From Thermoleophilia bacterium (GTDB lineage: Bacteria; Actinomycetota; Thermoleophilia; Gaiellales; Gaiellaceae), in assembly GCA_019683855.1 (NCBI GenBank), contig JADGHP010000006.1, positions 1 to 33,694 on the forward strand: a stretch of DNA of 33,694 bases, written 5' to 3'. Position 1 is the first letter of the stretch. Each line of letters starts with the position of its first letter. Under the pieces are notes generated by a model. The model searched no databases and was not told the DNA's origin. It worked only from the letters and a program-made list of their open reading frames with translations. Positions 15,272 through 22,221 of the stretch are shown one piece after another. A program made the position numbers and the translations under genes.

Positions 15272-16689
15272 CGGCGGAGCAGCCAGAGCTTCACGCCCCG
15301 TCGGCGTCGCGGGCGAAGCGGGCCGTTCTGCTGGCGGCGATCCTCGGCTCCTCGATCGTGTTCGTCGACGCGACCGTCGTGAACGTGGCGCTGCCCGCGA
15401 TCCAGCGCGACCTCGGCGGCGGGCTGGCCGCGCAGCAGTGGGTCGTGGACGCCTACCTGCTGACGCTCGGCTCGCTGATTCTCATCGGGGGCTCGCTCGG
15501 CGACCTGTTCGGCCGCGTCCGGGTGTTCGCTCTCGGCGTCGCCGCGTTCGGGGTGGCGTCGGCGCTCTGCGCGGCGGCGCCCGACCCGACGACGCTGATC
15601 GTCTTCCGCGGCGTGCAGGGAGTCGCGGGCGCGCTGCTCACGCCGTCGTCGCTCGCCGTGATCACGGGGCTCTACTCCGGGGCCGAGCGCGGCGCGGCGA
15701 TCGGCACGTGGACGGCGTGGAGCGGGATCTCGACGGTGGCGGGGCCGCTGCTCGGCGGCTGGCTGATCGGCGCCTGGAGCTGGCGCGTGATCTTCCTGCT
15801 CAACGTCCCCGTCGCTCTCGTCACGCTCGCGATCGTGCTGCTCGCCGTGCCGCGCGACGGCGGCGCGACGGAGCGACCGCGGATCGACGTCGCGGGCGCG
15901 GCGATGTGCGCGCTCGGTCTGGGCGGGCTCGTGTTCGGCTTCATCGAGCAGCCGCGCCTCGGCTGGCGCGACCCGGCCGTTCCCGGCGCGATCGCGGGCG
16001 GCGCCGCGCTGCTCGCGCTCTTCGTCGTCTACGAGGCGCGCGCCGAGCAGCCGATGCTGCCGCTGCAGCTGTTTCGGAAGCGCAACTTCAGCGTCACGAA
16101 CGTCGAGACGCTCGCCGTCTACGGAGGGCTCTCCGCGTGGGGCTTCTTCCTCGCGCTGTTCCTGCAGCAGCTCGCCGGCTACTCGCCCTTCCGGGCGGGC
16201 CTCGCCACGCTGCCGGTGACGATCGGGCTCTTCCTGCTCTCCCGCGTCGCGGGGCGCCTCTCGGCGCGCCACGGCCCGCGCTGGTTCATGGCGGCGGGGC
16301 CGCTGCTCGCGGCCGCGTCGGTGCTCGCGCTCGTCCGGCTGCCGACCCGCCTCGACTACTGGACGGAGCTGCTGCCGGCGCTCGTCGTGTTCGCGCTCGG
16401 GCTGTCGCTGACAGTGGCGCCGCTGACGGCGACGGTGCTGGCGGACGCGGGCGCCGACGACGCGGGCATCGCGTCCGGCGTCAACAACGCGGTAGCGCGC
16501 GTCGCCGGTCTCGTCGCCATCGCCGCGGTGGGGATCGCCTCCGCGAGCGGGAACCACCTCTCGGCGCACGGGTTCCACGTGGCGATGCTCGTCACCGCCG
16601 GGCTGTTCGCCGCGGGCGGCGCGATCGGCGCCGCGGGGATCCGCAACCCCCGCCGCGGCGCGAACGGCGGCGATCGCGACCTCGCGTGA
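15268..16689 (+). CDS. DHA2-family (EmrB/QacA-like) multidrug MFS exporter
   Basis: 473 residues, 14 predicted transmembrane helices. Helix 1 carries IVFVDATVVNVALPAIQRDL, followed by QWVVDAYLLTLGSLILIGGSL, the motif A-like loop GDLFGRVRVF, and motif C in the fifth helix, GISTVAGPLLGGWLIGAWSW, all typical of proton-driven drug antiporters with 14 helices. The GTG at 15268 sits just before the hydrophilic N-terminus and overlaps a short upstream ORF; longer in-frame extension upstream gives an Arg-rich non-protein-like sequence. Substrates cannot be predicted. It converges on the GFA gene across a palindrome-bearing gap. Confidence 0.9.
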   Translation: MTAEQPELHAPSASRAKRAVLLAAILGSSIVFVDATVVNVALPAIQRDLGGGLAAQQWVVDAYLLTLGSLILIGGSLGDLFGRVRVFALGVAAFGVASALCAAAPDPTTLIVFRGVQGVAGALLTPSSLAVITGLYSGAERGAAIGTWTAWSGISTVAGPLLGGWLIGAWSWRVIFLLNVPVALVTLAIVLLAVPRDGGATERPRIDVAGAAMCALGLGGLVFGFIEQPRLGWRDPAVPGAIAGGAALLALFVVYEARAEQPMLPLQLFRKRNFSVTNVETLAVYGGLSAWGFFLALFLQQLAGYSPFRAGLATLPVTIGLFLLSRVAGRLSARHGPRWFMAAGPLLAAASVLALVRLPTRLDYWTELLPALVVFALGLSLTVAPLTATVLADAGADDAGIASGVNNAVARVAGLVAIAAVGIASASGNHLSAHGFHVAMLVTAGLFAAGGAIGAAGIRNPRRGANGGDRDLA

Positions 16690-16717
16690 CCTCGACCCGG
16701 CGCCGCCATCTCACCAA

Positions 16718-16732
16718 GTAACAGACTGTTAC
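16718..16732. promoter_or_regulatory. Palindrome GTAACA-GAC-TGTTAC, copy 2
   Basis: Same arms and flanks as the copy in the trpB-trpA gap (5128-5142), with a different 3-base centre. It lies 28 bases after the exporter stop in a convergent gap, which is an odd place for an operator and favours a repeat-element reading. Confidence 0.5.
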
Positions 16733-16783
16733 ACGGCTCCCTGGCTCGAGATGCCCCGCCCGAAAGTCGTCACGTTCCCGTAA

Positions 16784-16809
16784 CGGGGTCCGACCCGGGT
16801 CTGACCCCG
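16784..16809. repeat. 26-base palindrome with GGGTC/GACCC cores
   Basis: Two 13-base arms, CGGGGTCCGACCC and GGGTCTGACCCCG, complementary except for one pair. It lies in the convergent gap between the exporter and the GFA gene. It could fold as a terminator-like stem without a T-tract, or be a REP-like element related in style to those at 2774-2788 and 14758-14794. Confidence 0.6.
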
Positions 16810-16824
16810 GCGCCCGCGCAGCCT

Positions 16825-17238
16825 TCAGGGCGTCCGGCGCCCCTCGAAGCGGGGCAGCCCGTCGTCGGGGAGCGGCTCCCACGGCGCGGCGGAGGCGACG
16901 AACTGGCGATACGAGGGCCGCACGCCCGGGTCGCGGTCGAACGCGCCGAGCCGGACGAAGATGAACGGGCCGCTCTCGGGCCTCGCCCACAGGTGGCTGC
17001 CGCATTCGGCGCAGAAGCACTTGGCGGCCCCGTCAGGAGGCTGCCAGCAGCGGATGAGCTCCTCGCCCGCCACGACCCGCAGCGCCTCGCGCCGGACGGC
17101 CGTGGACGGCGAGGCGGCCGCGCCCGTGCGCCGCTGGCAGCGCGTGCAGTGGCAGTATCCGGCGACCTCGGGCGCCTCCGTCACCTCGAAGCGGACGCCG
17201 CCGCAGAGGCAGCCGCCGGTCAGCGGGAGCTCGGTCAT
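16825..17238 (-). CDS. GFA-family (glutathione-dependent formaldehyde-activating enzyme-like) zinc protein
   Basis: 137 residues, normal for the family. The zinc-binding cysteines are in place: GGCLCGGVRFEV (Cys10, Cys12), YCHCTRCQRRTGA (Cys29, Cys31, Cys34) and CFCAECGSHLW (Cys74, Cys76, Cys79). Family members are often named for glutathione-formaldehyde condensation, but most are of unproven function and Actinomycetota usually lack glutathione, so no substrate is assigned. The ATG at 17238 is preceded at 8 bases by TAGGCT (17247-17252), consistent with a leaderless message. It is monocistronic. Confidence 0.85.
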   Translation of the reverse strand: MTELPLTGGCLCGGVRFEVTEAPEVAGYCHCTRCQRRTGAAASPSTAVRREALRVVAGEELIRCWQPPDGAAKCFCAECGSHLWARPESGPFIFVRLGAFDRDPGVRPSYRQFVASAAPWEPLPDDGLPRFEGRRTP

Positions 17239-17312
17239 CCGCCGTGAGCCTACCGCGCCGTCGCGACGCCGGGCCAGGCTGGTCGCCTCGGGCCGGCCGC
17301 CGGGCGCAGGCC

Positions 17313-18341
17313 CTAGCCCAGCTCGACGAGGCGAGTCGCGGTCGCCTTGAACGTCGCGACGGCGCAGCCGCCGCGGGCGAGCTCGAGGCGCTCCGCGGAC
17401 GCCGCCGTCACCTCGGCCGCGATCGGCCCGATCGAGACCCGGACGCGGTTGCCGATCTCGACCAGCGACCCGACCTCGCCGCGGATCGCGTTCATCGCCG
17501 AGTCCTCGTGGTGGATGCGCGCCACCGAGACGTCCCACGGGTAGACGACCACGCCGACGCGACCTTGCGCGAGGTCGGTCGAGTAGACGGTCTCGCCGGT
17601 GTCGAGCCGGACGGCGGTCAGGTCGTCGCCGACGGGCCCGGCGACGCCGTGGAGCAGGTTGGCGCCCGTGAGCGACGCCACGAACGCGTCGCGCGGGCGC
17701 GAGACGAGCTCCTGCGGGGAGGCGAGCTGGCGCACCTTCCCCTCCACGAGCACGCCGACGAGGTCGGCGAGCGCGGCCGCGTCCTCGAAGTCGTGCGTGA
17801 CGAGGATCGTCGGCAGGCCGAGCTCGCGCAGGAGCTGCTGCAGCTCGCTGCGGACGCTCGCCTTCGTGTGCGCGTCGAGGGCCGACAGCGGCTCGTCGAG
17901 GAGCAGCACAGCGGGGTCGCGGGCGAGCGCCCGCGCGAGGGCGACGCGCTGGCGCTCGCCGCCGGAGAGCTCTCCCGGGCGCGCGTCCGCGAGGTGGGCG
18001 ATCCGGAAGCGCTCGAGGTAGGCGTCCGCCCGCCGGCGGCCGGCGTACTCGACGTTGCGCCGCACGCTCAGGTGCGGGAAGAGCGCGTAGTCCTGGAAGA
18101 CGAACCCGACGCGCCGCTCCTCCGGCTTGCGCTCGACGCCGCGCGCGGTGTCCAGCCAGACCTCGTCGCCGAGCGCGATTCGGCCGCTGCGGGGGCGCAC
18201 GAGCCCGGCGATCGCGTGCAGGAGCGAGCTCTTGCCGGCGCCGGACGGCCCGACGAGCGCGACCGTCCCGCCGACGGCGAGCGTCAGCTCCAGCTCGAAA
18301 GCGCGAAGCGGGAGCGCGAGCTCTGCCTCGAGGGTGTCCAC
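17313..18341 (-). CDS. modC: Molybdate ABC transporter ATP-binding protein (ModC)
   Basis: 342 residues. The ABC ATPase domain has Walker A GPSGAGKSS (about 32-40), the Q-loop FVFQDYALFPHLSV, signature LSGGERQRVALARALA, Walker B VLLLDEPLSALD and the H-loop VTHDFEDA. The C-terminal part (about 275-342, NAIRGEVGSLVEIGNRVRV) is a TOBE domain that binds oxyanion, as in ModC. The GTG at 18341 lies 58 bases inside the 3' end of modB, an unusually long overlap that indicates tight coupling. It is last in the operon regulator-modA-modB-modC. Tungstate import is the main alternative. Confidence 0.93.
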   Translation of the reverse strand: MDTLEAELALPLRAFELELTLAVGGTVALVGPSGAGKSSLLHAIAGLVRPRSGRIALGDEVWLDTARGVERKPEERRVGFVFQDYALFPHLSVRRNVEYAGRRRADAYLERFRIAHLADARPGELSGGERQRVALARALARDPAVLLLDEPLSALDAHTKASVRSELQQLLRELGLPTILVTHDFEDAAALADLVGVLVEGKVRQLASPQELVSRPRDAFVASLTGANLLHGVAGPVGDDLTAVRLDTGETVYSTDLAQGRVGVVVYPWDVSVARIHHEDSAMNAIRGEVGSLVEIGNRVRVSIGPIAAEVTAASAERLELARGGCAVATFKATATRLVELG

Positions 18342-19111
18342 TGGACGCTCAGCTTGAGGGTCAGGAGGACCGCGGCGCTGACGAGCACGAGCAGGGCGCC
18401 CATCGCGAGCGCCGCGTCGAAGTTGCGGTCGAACTCGGAGTAGATCGCGAGCGGCAGCGTCTGCGTCACGCCCTGCAGGCTGCCCGCGAACATGATCGTG
18501 GCTCCGAACTCGCCGAGGCCGCGCGCGAGCGACAGCGCGAACCCGGCCGCGAGCCCCGGGCGCGCGAGCGGCAGCACGACCCGGAAGAACGTGCGCGTCG
18601 AGCCGGCGCCGAGCGTCCGCGAGGCGGCGACCATGCTCGGGTCGACGGCCTCGAAGGCGGCGATCCCCTGGCGCACGTAGAGCGGGCTCGCGACGAACGC
18701 GACGGCGAGCGTGACGGCTGTGCGCGTGAAGGGGATCGAGAGGCCGAGCGCGTCGAGGCTGGAGCCGAGGAGGCCGTTGCGCCCGAGCGCGGCGAGCAAG
18801 CCGAGGCCGGCGACGGCGGGCGGCAGCACGAGCGGCAGCTCGACGAGCGTCACGAACAGCGAGCGCCCCGGGAAGCGCCGGGTCGCGAGCAGGTAGGCGG
18901 TCGGCGTGCCGAGCGCGAGCACGAGCGCCTGCGCGACGGCGCTCGTCTCGACGCTGACGACGAGCGCGTCAGTGACCACGGGGCTCGAGAGCTGCGAGGC
19001 GAGCCGGGCCGGCGAGGCGTGCGCGAAGATCGCGACGATCGGGAGCGCCAGGAAGCCGAGCGCGACGAGCGCTGCGGCGAAGAACGCGACCGCGGTGAGG
19101 GCCCGCCGCAC
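18284..19111 (-). CDS. modB: Molybdate ABC transporter permease (ModB)
   Basis: 275 residues with about six transmembrane helices. The ATPase-contact loop of the permease family is visible: AASRTLGAGSTRTFFRVVLPLARPGL (the EAA-like loop) at about residues 165-190, followed by LARGLGEFGATIMFAG, a segment characteristic of ModB. VELPLVLPPAVAGLGLL is also typical. The GTG at 19111 is 11 bases from the modA stop. The C-terminal 19 residues are encoded in the overlap with modC and are hydrophilic. Confidence 0.93.
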   Translation of the reverse strand: MRRALTAVAFFAAALVALGFLALPIVAIFAHASPARLASQLSSPVVTDALVVSVETSAVAQALVLALGTPTAYLLATRRFPGRSLFVTLVELPLVLPPAVAGLGLLAALGRNGLLGSSLDALGLSIPFTRTAVTLAVAFVASPLYVRQGIAAFEAVDPSMVAASRTLGAGSTRTFFRVVLPLARPGLAAGFALSLARGLGEFGATIMFAGSLQGVTQTLPLAIYSEFDRNFDAALAMGALLVLVSAAVLLTLKLSVQWTPSRQSSRSRFALSSWS

Positions 19112-19122
19112 CGAAGCCCCGC

Positions 19123-19896
19123 CTACTTCCGCTGCCCCTGCGCGCGCGGCAGGAAGCCGGCGGCGATGAGCTTCGCCTGGCCAGCCCTGCTCAGCACCCT
19201 GGCGACGAATGCCCGCGCGTCCCCCTGGTGGCGGCTCGAGCTGGCGACGCAGATCGCGTACCGCGCCTCCGGTCGCGCTCGGGCGGGAAGCTTCAGCGCG
19301 GTGACCTTGCCGGGCAGGGTCTTGGCGTCGGTCGCGTAGACGAAGCCGGCGTCGGCCTCCCCGAGCGCCACCTTGGCGAGCACCTCGCGGACGTCGGTCT
19401 CCCGACTGACGACGTTCGCGAGCACACCCGAGAGCTTCATGGTGCGGAGGGCCTGGAGCGTGTAGGCGCCGACGGGCACGCCCGGGTCCGCGACTACGAG
19501 CTTCGTCCCGGGCTTGCGCAGGTCGTAGACGCTCTCGATCCTCGCCGGGTTGGAGCGCGGCACGATCAGCACGAGCGCGTTGCGGGCGAACACGACGGGC
19601 GTCGAGCAGAGCCCCTCCCGCGCGAGCCGCCGCGGCAGCGCCGTGTCCGCGGAGGCGAAGACGTCCGCGGGTGCGCCCTGCTCGATCTGCGCCGCGAGCG
19701 TGTTCGAGCCGCCGAACGAGTAGCGGGGGCGCGGGTCGATCTGCGGGAGGACGTCGGTGAGCGAGGCGGCGGCGAAGACGGTGAGCCGCGGCGGCGCGGC
19801 GGACGGGGCGCCCAGGGCGGCGGCCGGGGCGAGCGCGAGCGCCGTCGCGGCGAGCGCGAGCGGCCAGAGACGGCGAGCGACGCGGTGGGCGGACAC
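19123..19896 (-). CDS. modA: Molybdate-binding periplasmic-type protein (ModA)
   Basis: 257 residues. A signal sequence covers about residues 1-30 (basic MSAHRVARRLWP then a hydrophobic stretch ending ALGAPSA). The mature protein starts with LTVFAAASLTDVLPQI, the ModA hallmark, followed by YSFGGSNTLAAQIEQGAPADVFASAD, where Ser and neighbouring residues bind the oxyanion, and GEADAGFVYATDA near the second lobe. The ATP-binding and permease genes follow directly. The GTG at 19896 is preceded by GAGAAG and lies 14 bases after the regulator stop. No lipobox cysteine is seen, so anchoring may be by the uncleaved N-terminus. Confidence 0.93.
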   Translation of the reverse strand: MSAHRVARRLWPLALAATALALAPAAALGAPSAAPPRLTVFAAASLTDVLPQIDPRPRYSFGGSNTLAAQIEQGAPADVFASADTALPRRLAREGLCSTPVVFARNALVLIVPRSNPARIESVYDLRKPGTKLVVADPGVPVGAYTLQALRTMKLSGVLANVVSRETDVREVLAKVALGEADAGFVYATDAKTLPGKVTALKLPARARPEARYAICVASSSRHQGDARAFVARVLSRAGQAKLIAAGFLPRAQGQRK

Positions 19897-19910
19897 GGGG
19901 CGCTCTTCTC

Positions 19911-20288
19911 TCAGCTCTCGACCATCACGGAGGTCGACTTGACGAGCGCGGTCGTCGCCATTCCCGGCCGCAGCCGCAGCTCCTCGACCGCGTCGCGGGT
20001 GACGATCGCGACGAGGCGCACGGGCTCGTCGGCCACCATCTCCACCTGCGCGAGCAGGCCATCGACCTTGACGTCGGTGATGACGCCCCGGAAGCGGTTG
20101 CGGGCGCTCAGGTGCGCGCTGCGGGCGTCTCCGCGCAGCCGCTCGATCTCGGCGGCGCGGACGAGCCGCCGGTTGCCGCGGTCGCGCTCGGTGCGGATGC
20201 GCCCCTCCCGGTCCCAGCGGCGCAGCGTGTCGATGCTGATCCCGAGCGCTTTGGCGGCCTCGCTCGCGCTGTAGAGCTCCTTCGGCAC
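19911..20288 (-). CDS. HTH-TOBE transcriptional regulator of molybdate transport
   Basis: 125 residues. The N-terminal MerR/excisionase-type helix-turn-helix (YSASEAAKALGISIDTLRRW, then DREGRIRTERDRGNRRLV; about residues 5-45) is joined to a C-terminal TOBE/MopI-like domain (ARNRFRGVITDVKVDGLLAQVEM onward, about 57-125). The TOBE domain binds molybdate or tungstate, so this is a one-component oxyanion sensor that probably controls the operon it heads. The GTG at 20288 has TAGGAG 8-13 bases upstream. Just beyond is TAGG-cattt-CCTA (20298-20310), a small inverted repeat that could be its operator. The frame stays open upstream through the VapC remnant, which I regard as accidental. Confidence 0.87.
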   Translation of the reverse strand: MPKELYSASEAAKALGISIDTLRRWDREGRIRTERDRGNRRLVRAAEIERLRGDARSAHLSARNRFRGVITDVKVDGLLAQVEMVADEPVRLVAIVTRDAVEELRLRPGMATTALVKSTSVMVES

Positions 20289-20307
20289 GGCTACTCCTAG
20301 GCATTTC

Positions 20308-20655
20308 CTATGCAGAGGCGCCAAGCCTACCACGTCCGGCCGCGAAGCGCGCTTCGTCGACCACGAGCTGCCAGAAGCCGCTCCTTGGGCGGGTCGCCGC
20401 ACCGTGTGCTCGCCTGCGGCAAGCGCCTCGAGGAACAGACGCGCCGCGCGGAGACCGACACGAGCGCGGACAAGCCGGTCCACCTCGACCAGCACCGGGC
20501 CCGGAACCGCCAACTCCCGTCCCAACTGGGTGACGAGCGCGGCGGCGAGACGATGCGCGCGGTCGCGGCGGTTCGCCGCCGCGACCGGCGGGCCGGTGTC
20601 GGCAACGACCCTCAGCGCGCGCTCCCGAGCTCGCGAAGGTAGCGCTCGGACGAGA
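20308..20655 (-). pseudogene. Decayed VapBC toxin-antitoxin module (PIN-domain toxin with internal deletion)
   Basis: From 20615 downwards the frame reads RVVADTGPPVAAANRRDRAH and LAVPGPVLVEVDRLVRARVG, the N-terminal half of a VapC PIN-domain RNase with its first acidic residue. After GEHTVRR (near 20390) the frame is lost and a second frame gives GFWQLVVDEARFAAGRG, the C-terminal tail common in such proteins, ending at the TAG at 20308-20310. The middle, with the other metal-binding acidic residues, is gone. Upstream in another frame (about 20616-20651) is SERYLRELGSAR, resembling the end of a VapB antitoxin, whose TGA overlaps the toxin start; that start codon now reads CTG. It is almost certainly inactive. 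Confidence 0.7.
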
Positions 20656-20783
20656 CCGCCGGTCGCGTCCACGCAGAGAGGATCGATCAGACCGACGACG
20701 TTCGCGTCAGCGACGACCGCGCTCGGCAGCGAAAGCGGCGAGCACCAGGACGAAGGCGACGCCGTCGCCTGCGCGCCCAGCCT

Positions 20784-20815
20784 GCAAACAAAAGGCCCCG
20801 CTTAGCAGGGCCTTT
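20784..20815 (-). terminator. Rho-independent terminator of the initiator tRNA
   Basis: On the minus strand AAAGGCCCTGC and GCGGGGCCTTT pair (with one T-G) around TAA, followed by TTTTGTTT. It begins 4 bases after the tRNA 3' end. This is the best canonical terminator in the window. Confidence 0.9.
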
Positions 20816-20819
20816 GAAG

Positions 20820-20893
20820 TAGCGGGGGCAGGATTTGAACCTGCGACCTCCGGGTTATGAGCCCGGCGAGCTACCTGGCTGCTCCACCCCGCG
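20820..20893 (-). tRNA. Initiator tRNA-Met (CAU)
   Basis: 74 bases without encoded CCA. It begins CGCGGGGTGGAGCAG and folds into a cloverleaf with anticodon loop CTCATAA (CAU), three G-C pairs at the base of the anticodon stem (GGG/CCC) and T-arm GCAGGTTCAAATCCTGC. The first position is C and the acceptor end reads CCCCGC-T-A, so C1 faces U72; the unpaired 1-72 position and three G-C pairs are the marks of the initiator. The more usual partner is A72. Confidence 0.95.
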
Positions 20894-20904
20894 TCGCGTC
20901 GACG

Positions 20905-20910
20905 ATTGTA
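20905..20910 (-). promoter_or_regulatory. -10 element of the initiator tRNA promoter
   Basis: TACAAT on the minus strand, 11 bases before the mature tRNA 5' end, giving a short leader to be trimmed by RNase P. The -35 region is GC-rich and not convincing. The divergent coiled-coil gene starts about 50 bases away with its own TACGAT at 20943-20948. Confidence 0.5.
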
Positions 20911-20956
20911 GCACTCCCGGCTTCGCGCCACCGGGGCCCGGGTACGATCCGCGGCC

Positions 20957-21280
20957 ATGTGGGAGTGGGCGATCTGGGGGGCGCTCGCCGTCGCCGTGGC
21001 GGCGCTCGCCGGCTCGCTCACGTTCGCGGCGGTGCGCGCCCTGGAGGCCTGGCGCGCCCTCAAGCGGCTCCGCCGGCACGTCGCCAAGGCGCTCGAGCGG
21101 CTCTCGGACGCCGGCGAGCGCGCGGCCCAGGCTGCGGCCGCCGCAGCCGACACGACGGAGCTCGAGCGGAGCCTCGAGCGGCTGGGGCGCTCGCTCGCGC
21201 GGCTCGCCGTCCTGCGCGAGGCGCTCGACGAGGCGCAGACGACGCTCGCGCGCCTGCTCCCCGTCCCGTTGCGCAAGTGA
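20957..21280 (+). CDS. Small membrane-anchored coiled-coil protein
   Basis: 107 residues. An N-terminal membrane helix (about residues 5-27, beginning WEWAIWGALAVAVAALAGSL) is followed by a long helical, Leu/Arg/Glu/Ala-rich region with heptad-like spacing (about 30-100). The family is unrecognised. Its last bases GTGA overlap the start of the Ppx/GppA gene, so the two are co-translated. TACGAT at 20943-20948 ends 8 bases before the ATG, suggesting a leaderless transcript and supporting this start. A structural or scaffolding role is possible, but nothing shows it. Confidence 0.7.
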   Translation: MWEWAIWGALAVAVAALAGSLTFAAVRALEAWRALKRLRRHVAKALERLSDAGERAAQAAAAAADTTELERSLERLGRSLARLAVLREALDEAQTTLARLLPVPLRK

Positions 21281-22221
21281 TCGTCGCCGCGATCGACCTC
21301 GGGACGAACACGACTCGGCTGCTCATCGCCGAGGTCGCGGACGGGACGCTGCGCGAGCTTGCCCGCGAGACACGGATCACCCGGCTCGGCGAGGGCGTCG
21401 ACGAGCGCCGTCGCCTCCTCCCCGCCCCGCTCGCCCGCGTCCGCAACGTGCTCGCCGACTACCGGCGCGCGGCCGAGGAGCTCGGCGCCGAGCGGACGCT
21501 GCTCGTCGCGACGAGCGCGGTCCGCGACGCTGAGAACGGCGAGGCGTTCCTGGGCGAGATCGAGTGGAGCTACGGCTTCGCGACCCGGCTCCTCTCGGGC
21601 GACGAGGAGGCGGAGCTCACCCGCCGGGGCGTCGCGAGCGGCCGGCCCCTCGACGAAGCGACGCTCGTCGTCGACATCGGCGGCGGCTCCACCGAGCTGT
21701 CCACGGGCAGCTTCCACGTCAGCCTCGACGCCGGCGCCGTGCGCCACACCGAGCGCTTTCTGCGCTCGGACCCGCCGCGACCCGACGAGCTCGCCGCCTG
21801 TGCGGACGACGTCCGCGCGCTGCTGGCGGCGCGGGCGCCCGAACGTGACCTCAACGTGCGCGACGCGATCGGGGTCGCGGGCACGGTGACGACGCTCGCC
21901 GCGCTCGACCTCGGCCTTTCCGCCTACGACCGCGAGCGCGTCCACGGCCACCGGCTCTCGCTCGCGGGCGCGCGCGCCCAGCTCGAGCGGCTCGCCGCCC
22001 TCCCCCTCGCGCGGCGGCGCGGCGTGCCCGCCCTCGAGCCCGAGCGGGCGCCGGTGATCGTCGCCGGCGCGATCGTGCTCGTGGAGACGCTCGCCCACTT
22101 CGGCCTGGAGGCGATCGAGGCGAGCGAGCGGGACATCCTCGACGGGGCGGCGCTCGCCGCCGTGGAGCTCCCCGCGCCGAGCGAGGGCGCGGCTCCGCCC
22201 GGCGCCTACACCTGCTGCTGA
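21277..22221 (+). CDS. Ppx/GppA-family exopolyphosphatase or pppGpp phosphatase
   Basis: 314 residues, the short form with only the two ASKHA-fold lobes and no C-terminal HD domain. Phosphate-binding motifs are AAIDLGTNTTRLLIAE (residues 4-19), a middle VATSAVRDAENGEAFL and LVVDIGGGSTELSTG (about 130-143), then GVAGTVTTLAALDLG. The family hydrolyses terminal phosphate from polyphosphate or pppGpp; which one cannot be told here. The GTG at 21277 overlaps the preceding stop. The 3' end overlaps the convergent 401-residue gene by 16 bases. Confidence 0.88.
   Translation: MIVAAIDLGTNTTRLLIAEVADGTLRELARETRITRLGEGVDERRRLLPAPLARVRNVLADYRRAAEELGAERTLLVATSAVRDAENGEAFLGEIEWSYGFATRLLSGDEEAELTRRGVASGRPLDEATLVVDIGGGSTELSTGSFHVSLDAGAVRHTERFLRSDPPRPDELAACADDVRALLAARAPERDLNVRDAIGVAGTVTTLAALDLGLSAYDRERVHGHRLSLAGARAQLERLAALPLARRRGVPALEPERAPVIVAGAIVLVETLAHFGLEAIEASERDILDGAALAAVELPAPSEGAAPPGAYTCC

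Noticed and set aside
14779-16578. A 599-codon open frame on the minus strand across the exporter region
   Set aside because: Only its last part (below about 15024) looks protein-like; the rest is an Arg/Glu/Asp-rich shadow of the exporter.
19911-20672. A single frame joining the VapC remnant to the HTH-TOBE regulator
   Set aside because: The join has no domain logic, the regulator has its own ribosome site and GTG, and the PIN part is interrupted; chance continuity.
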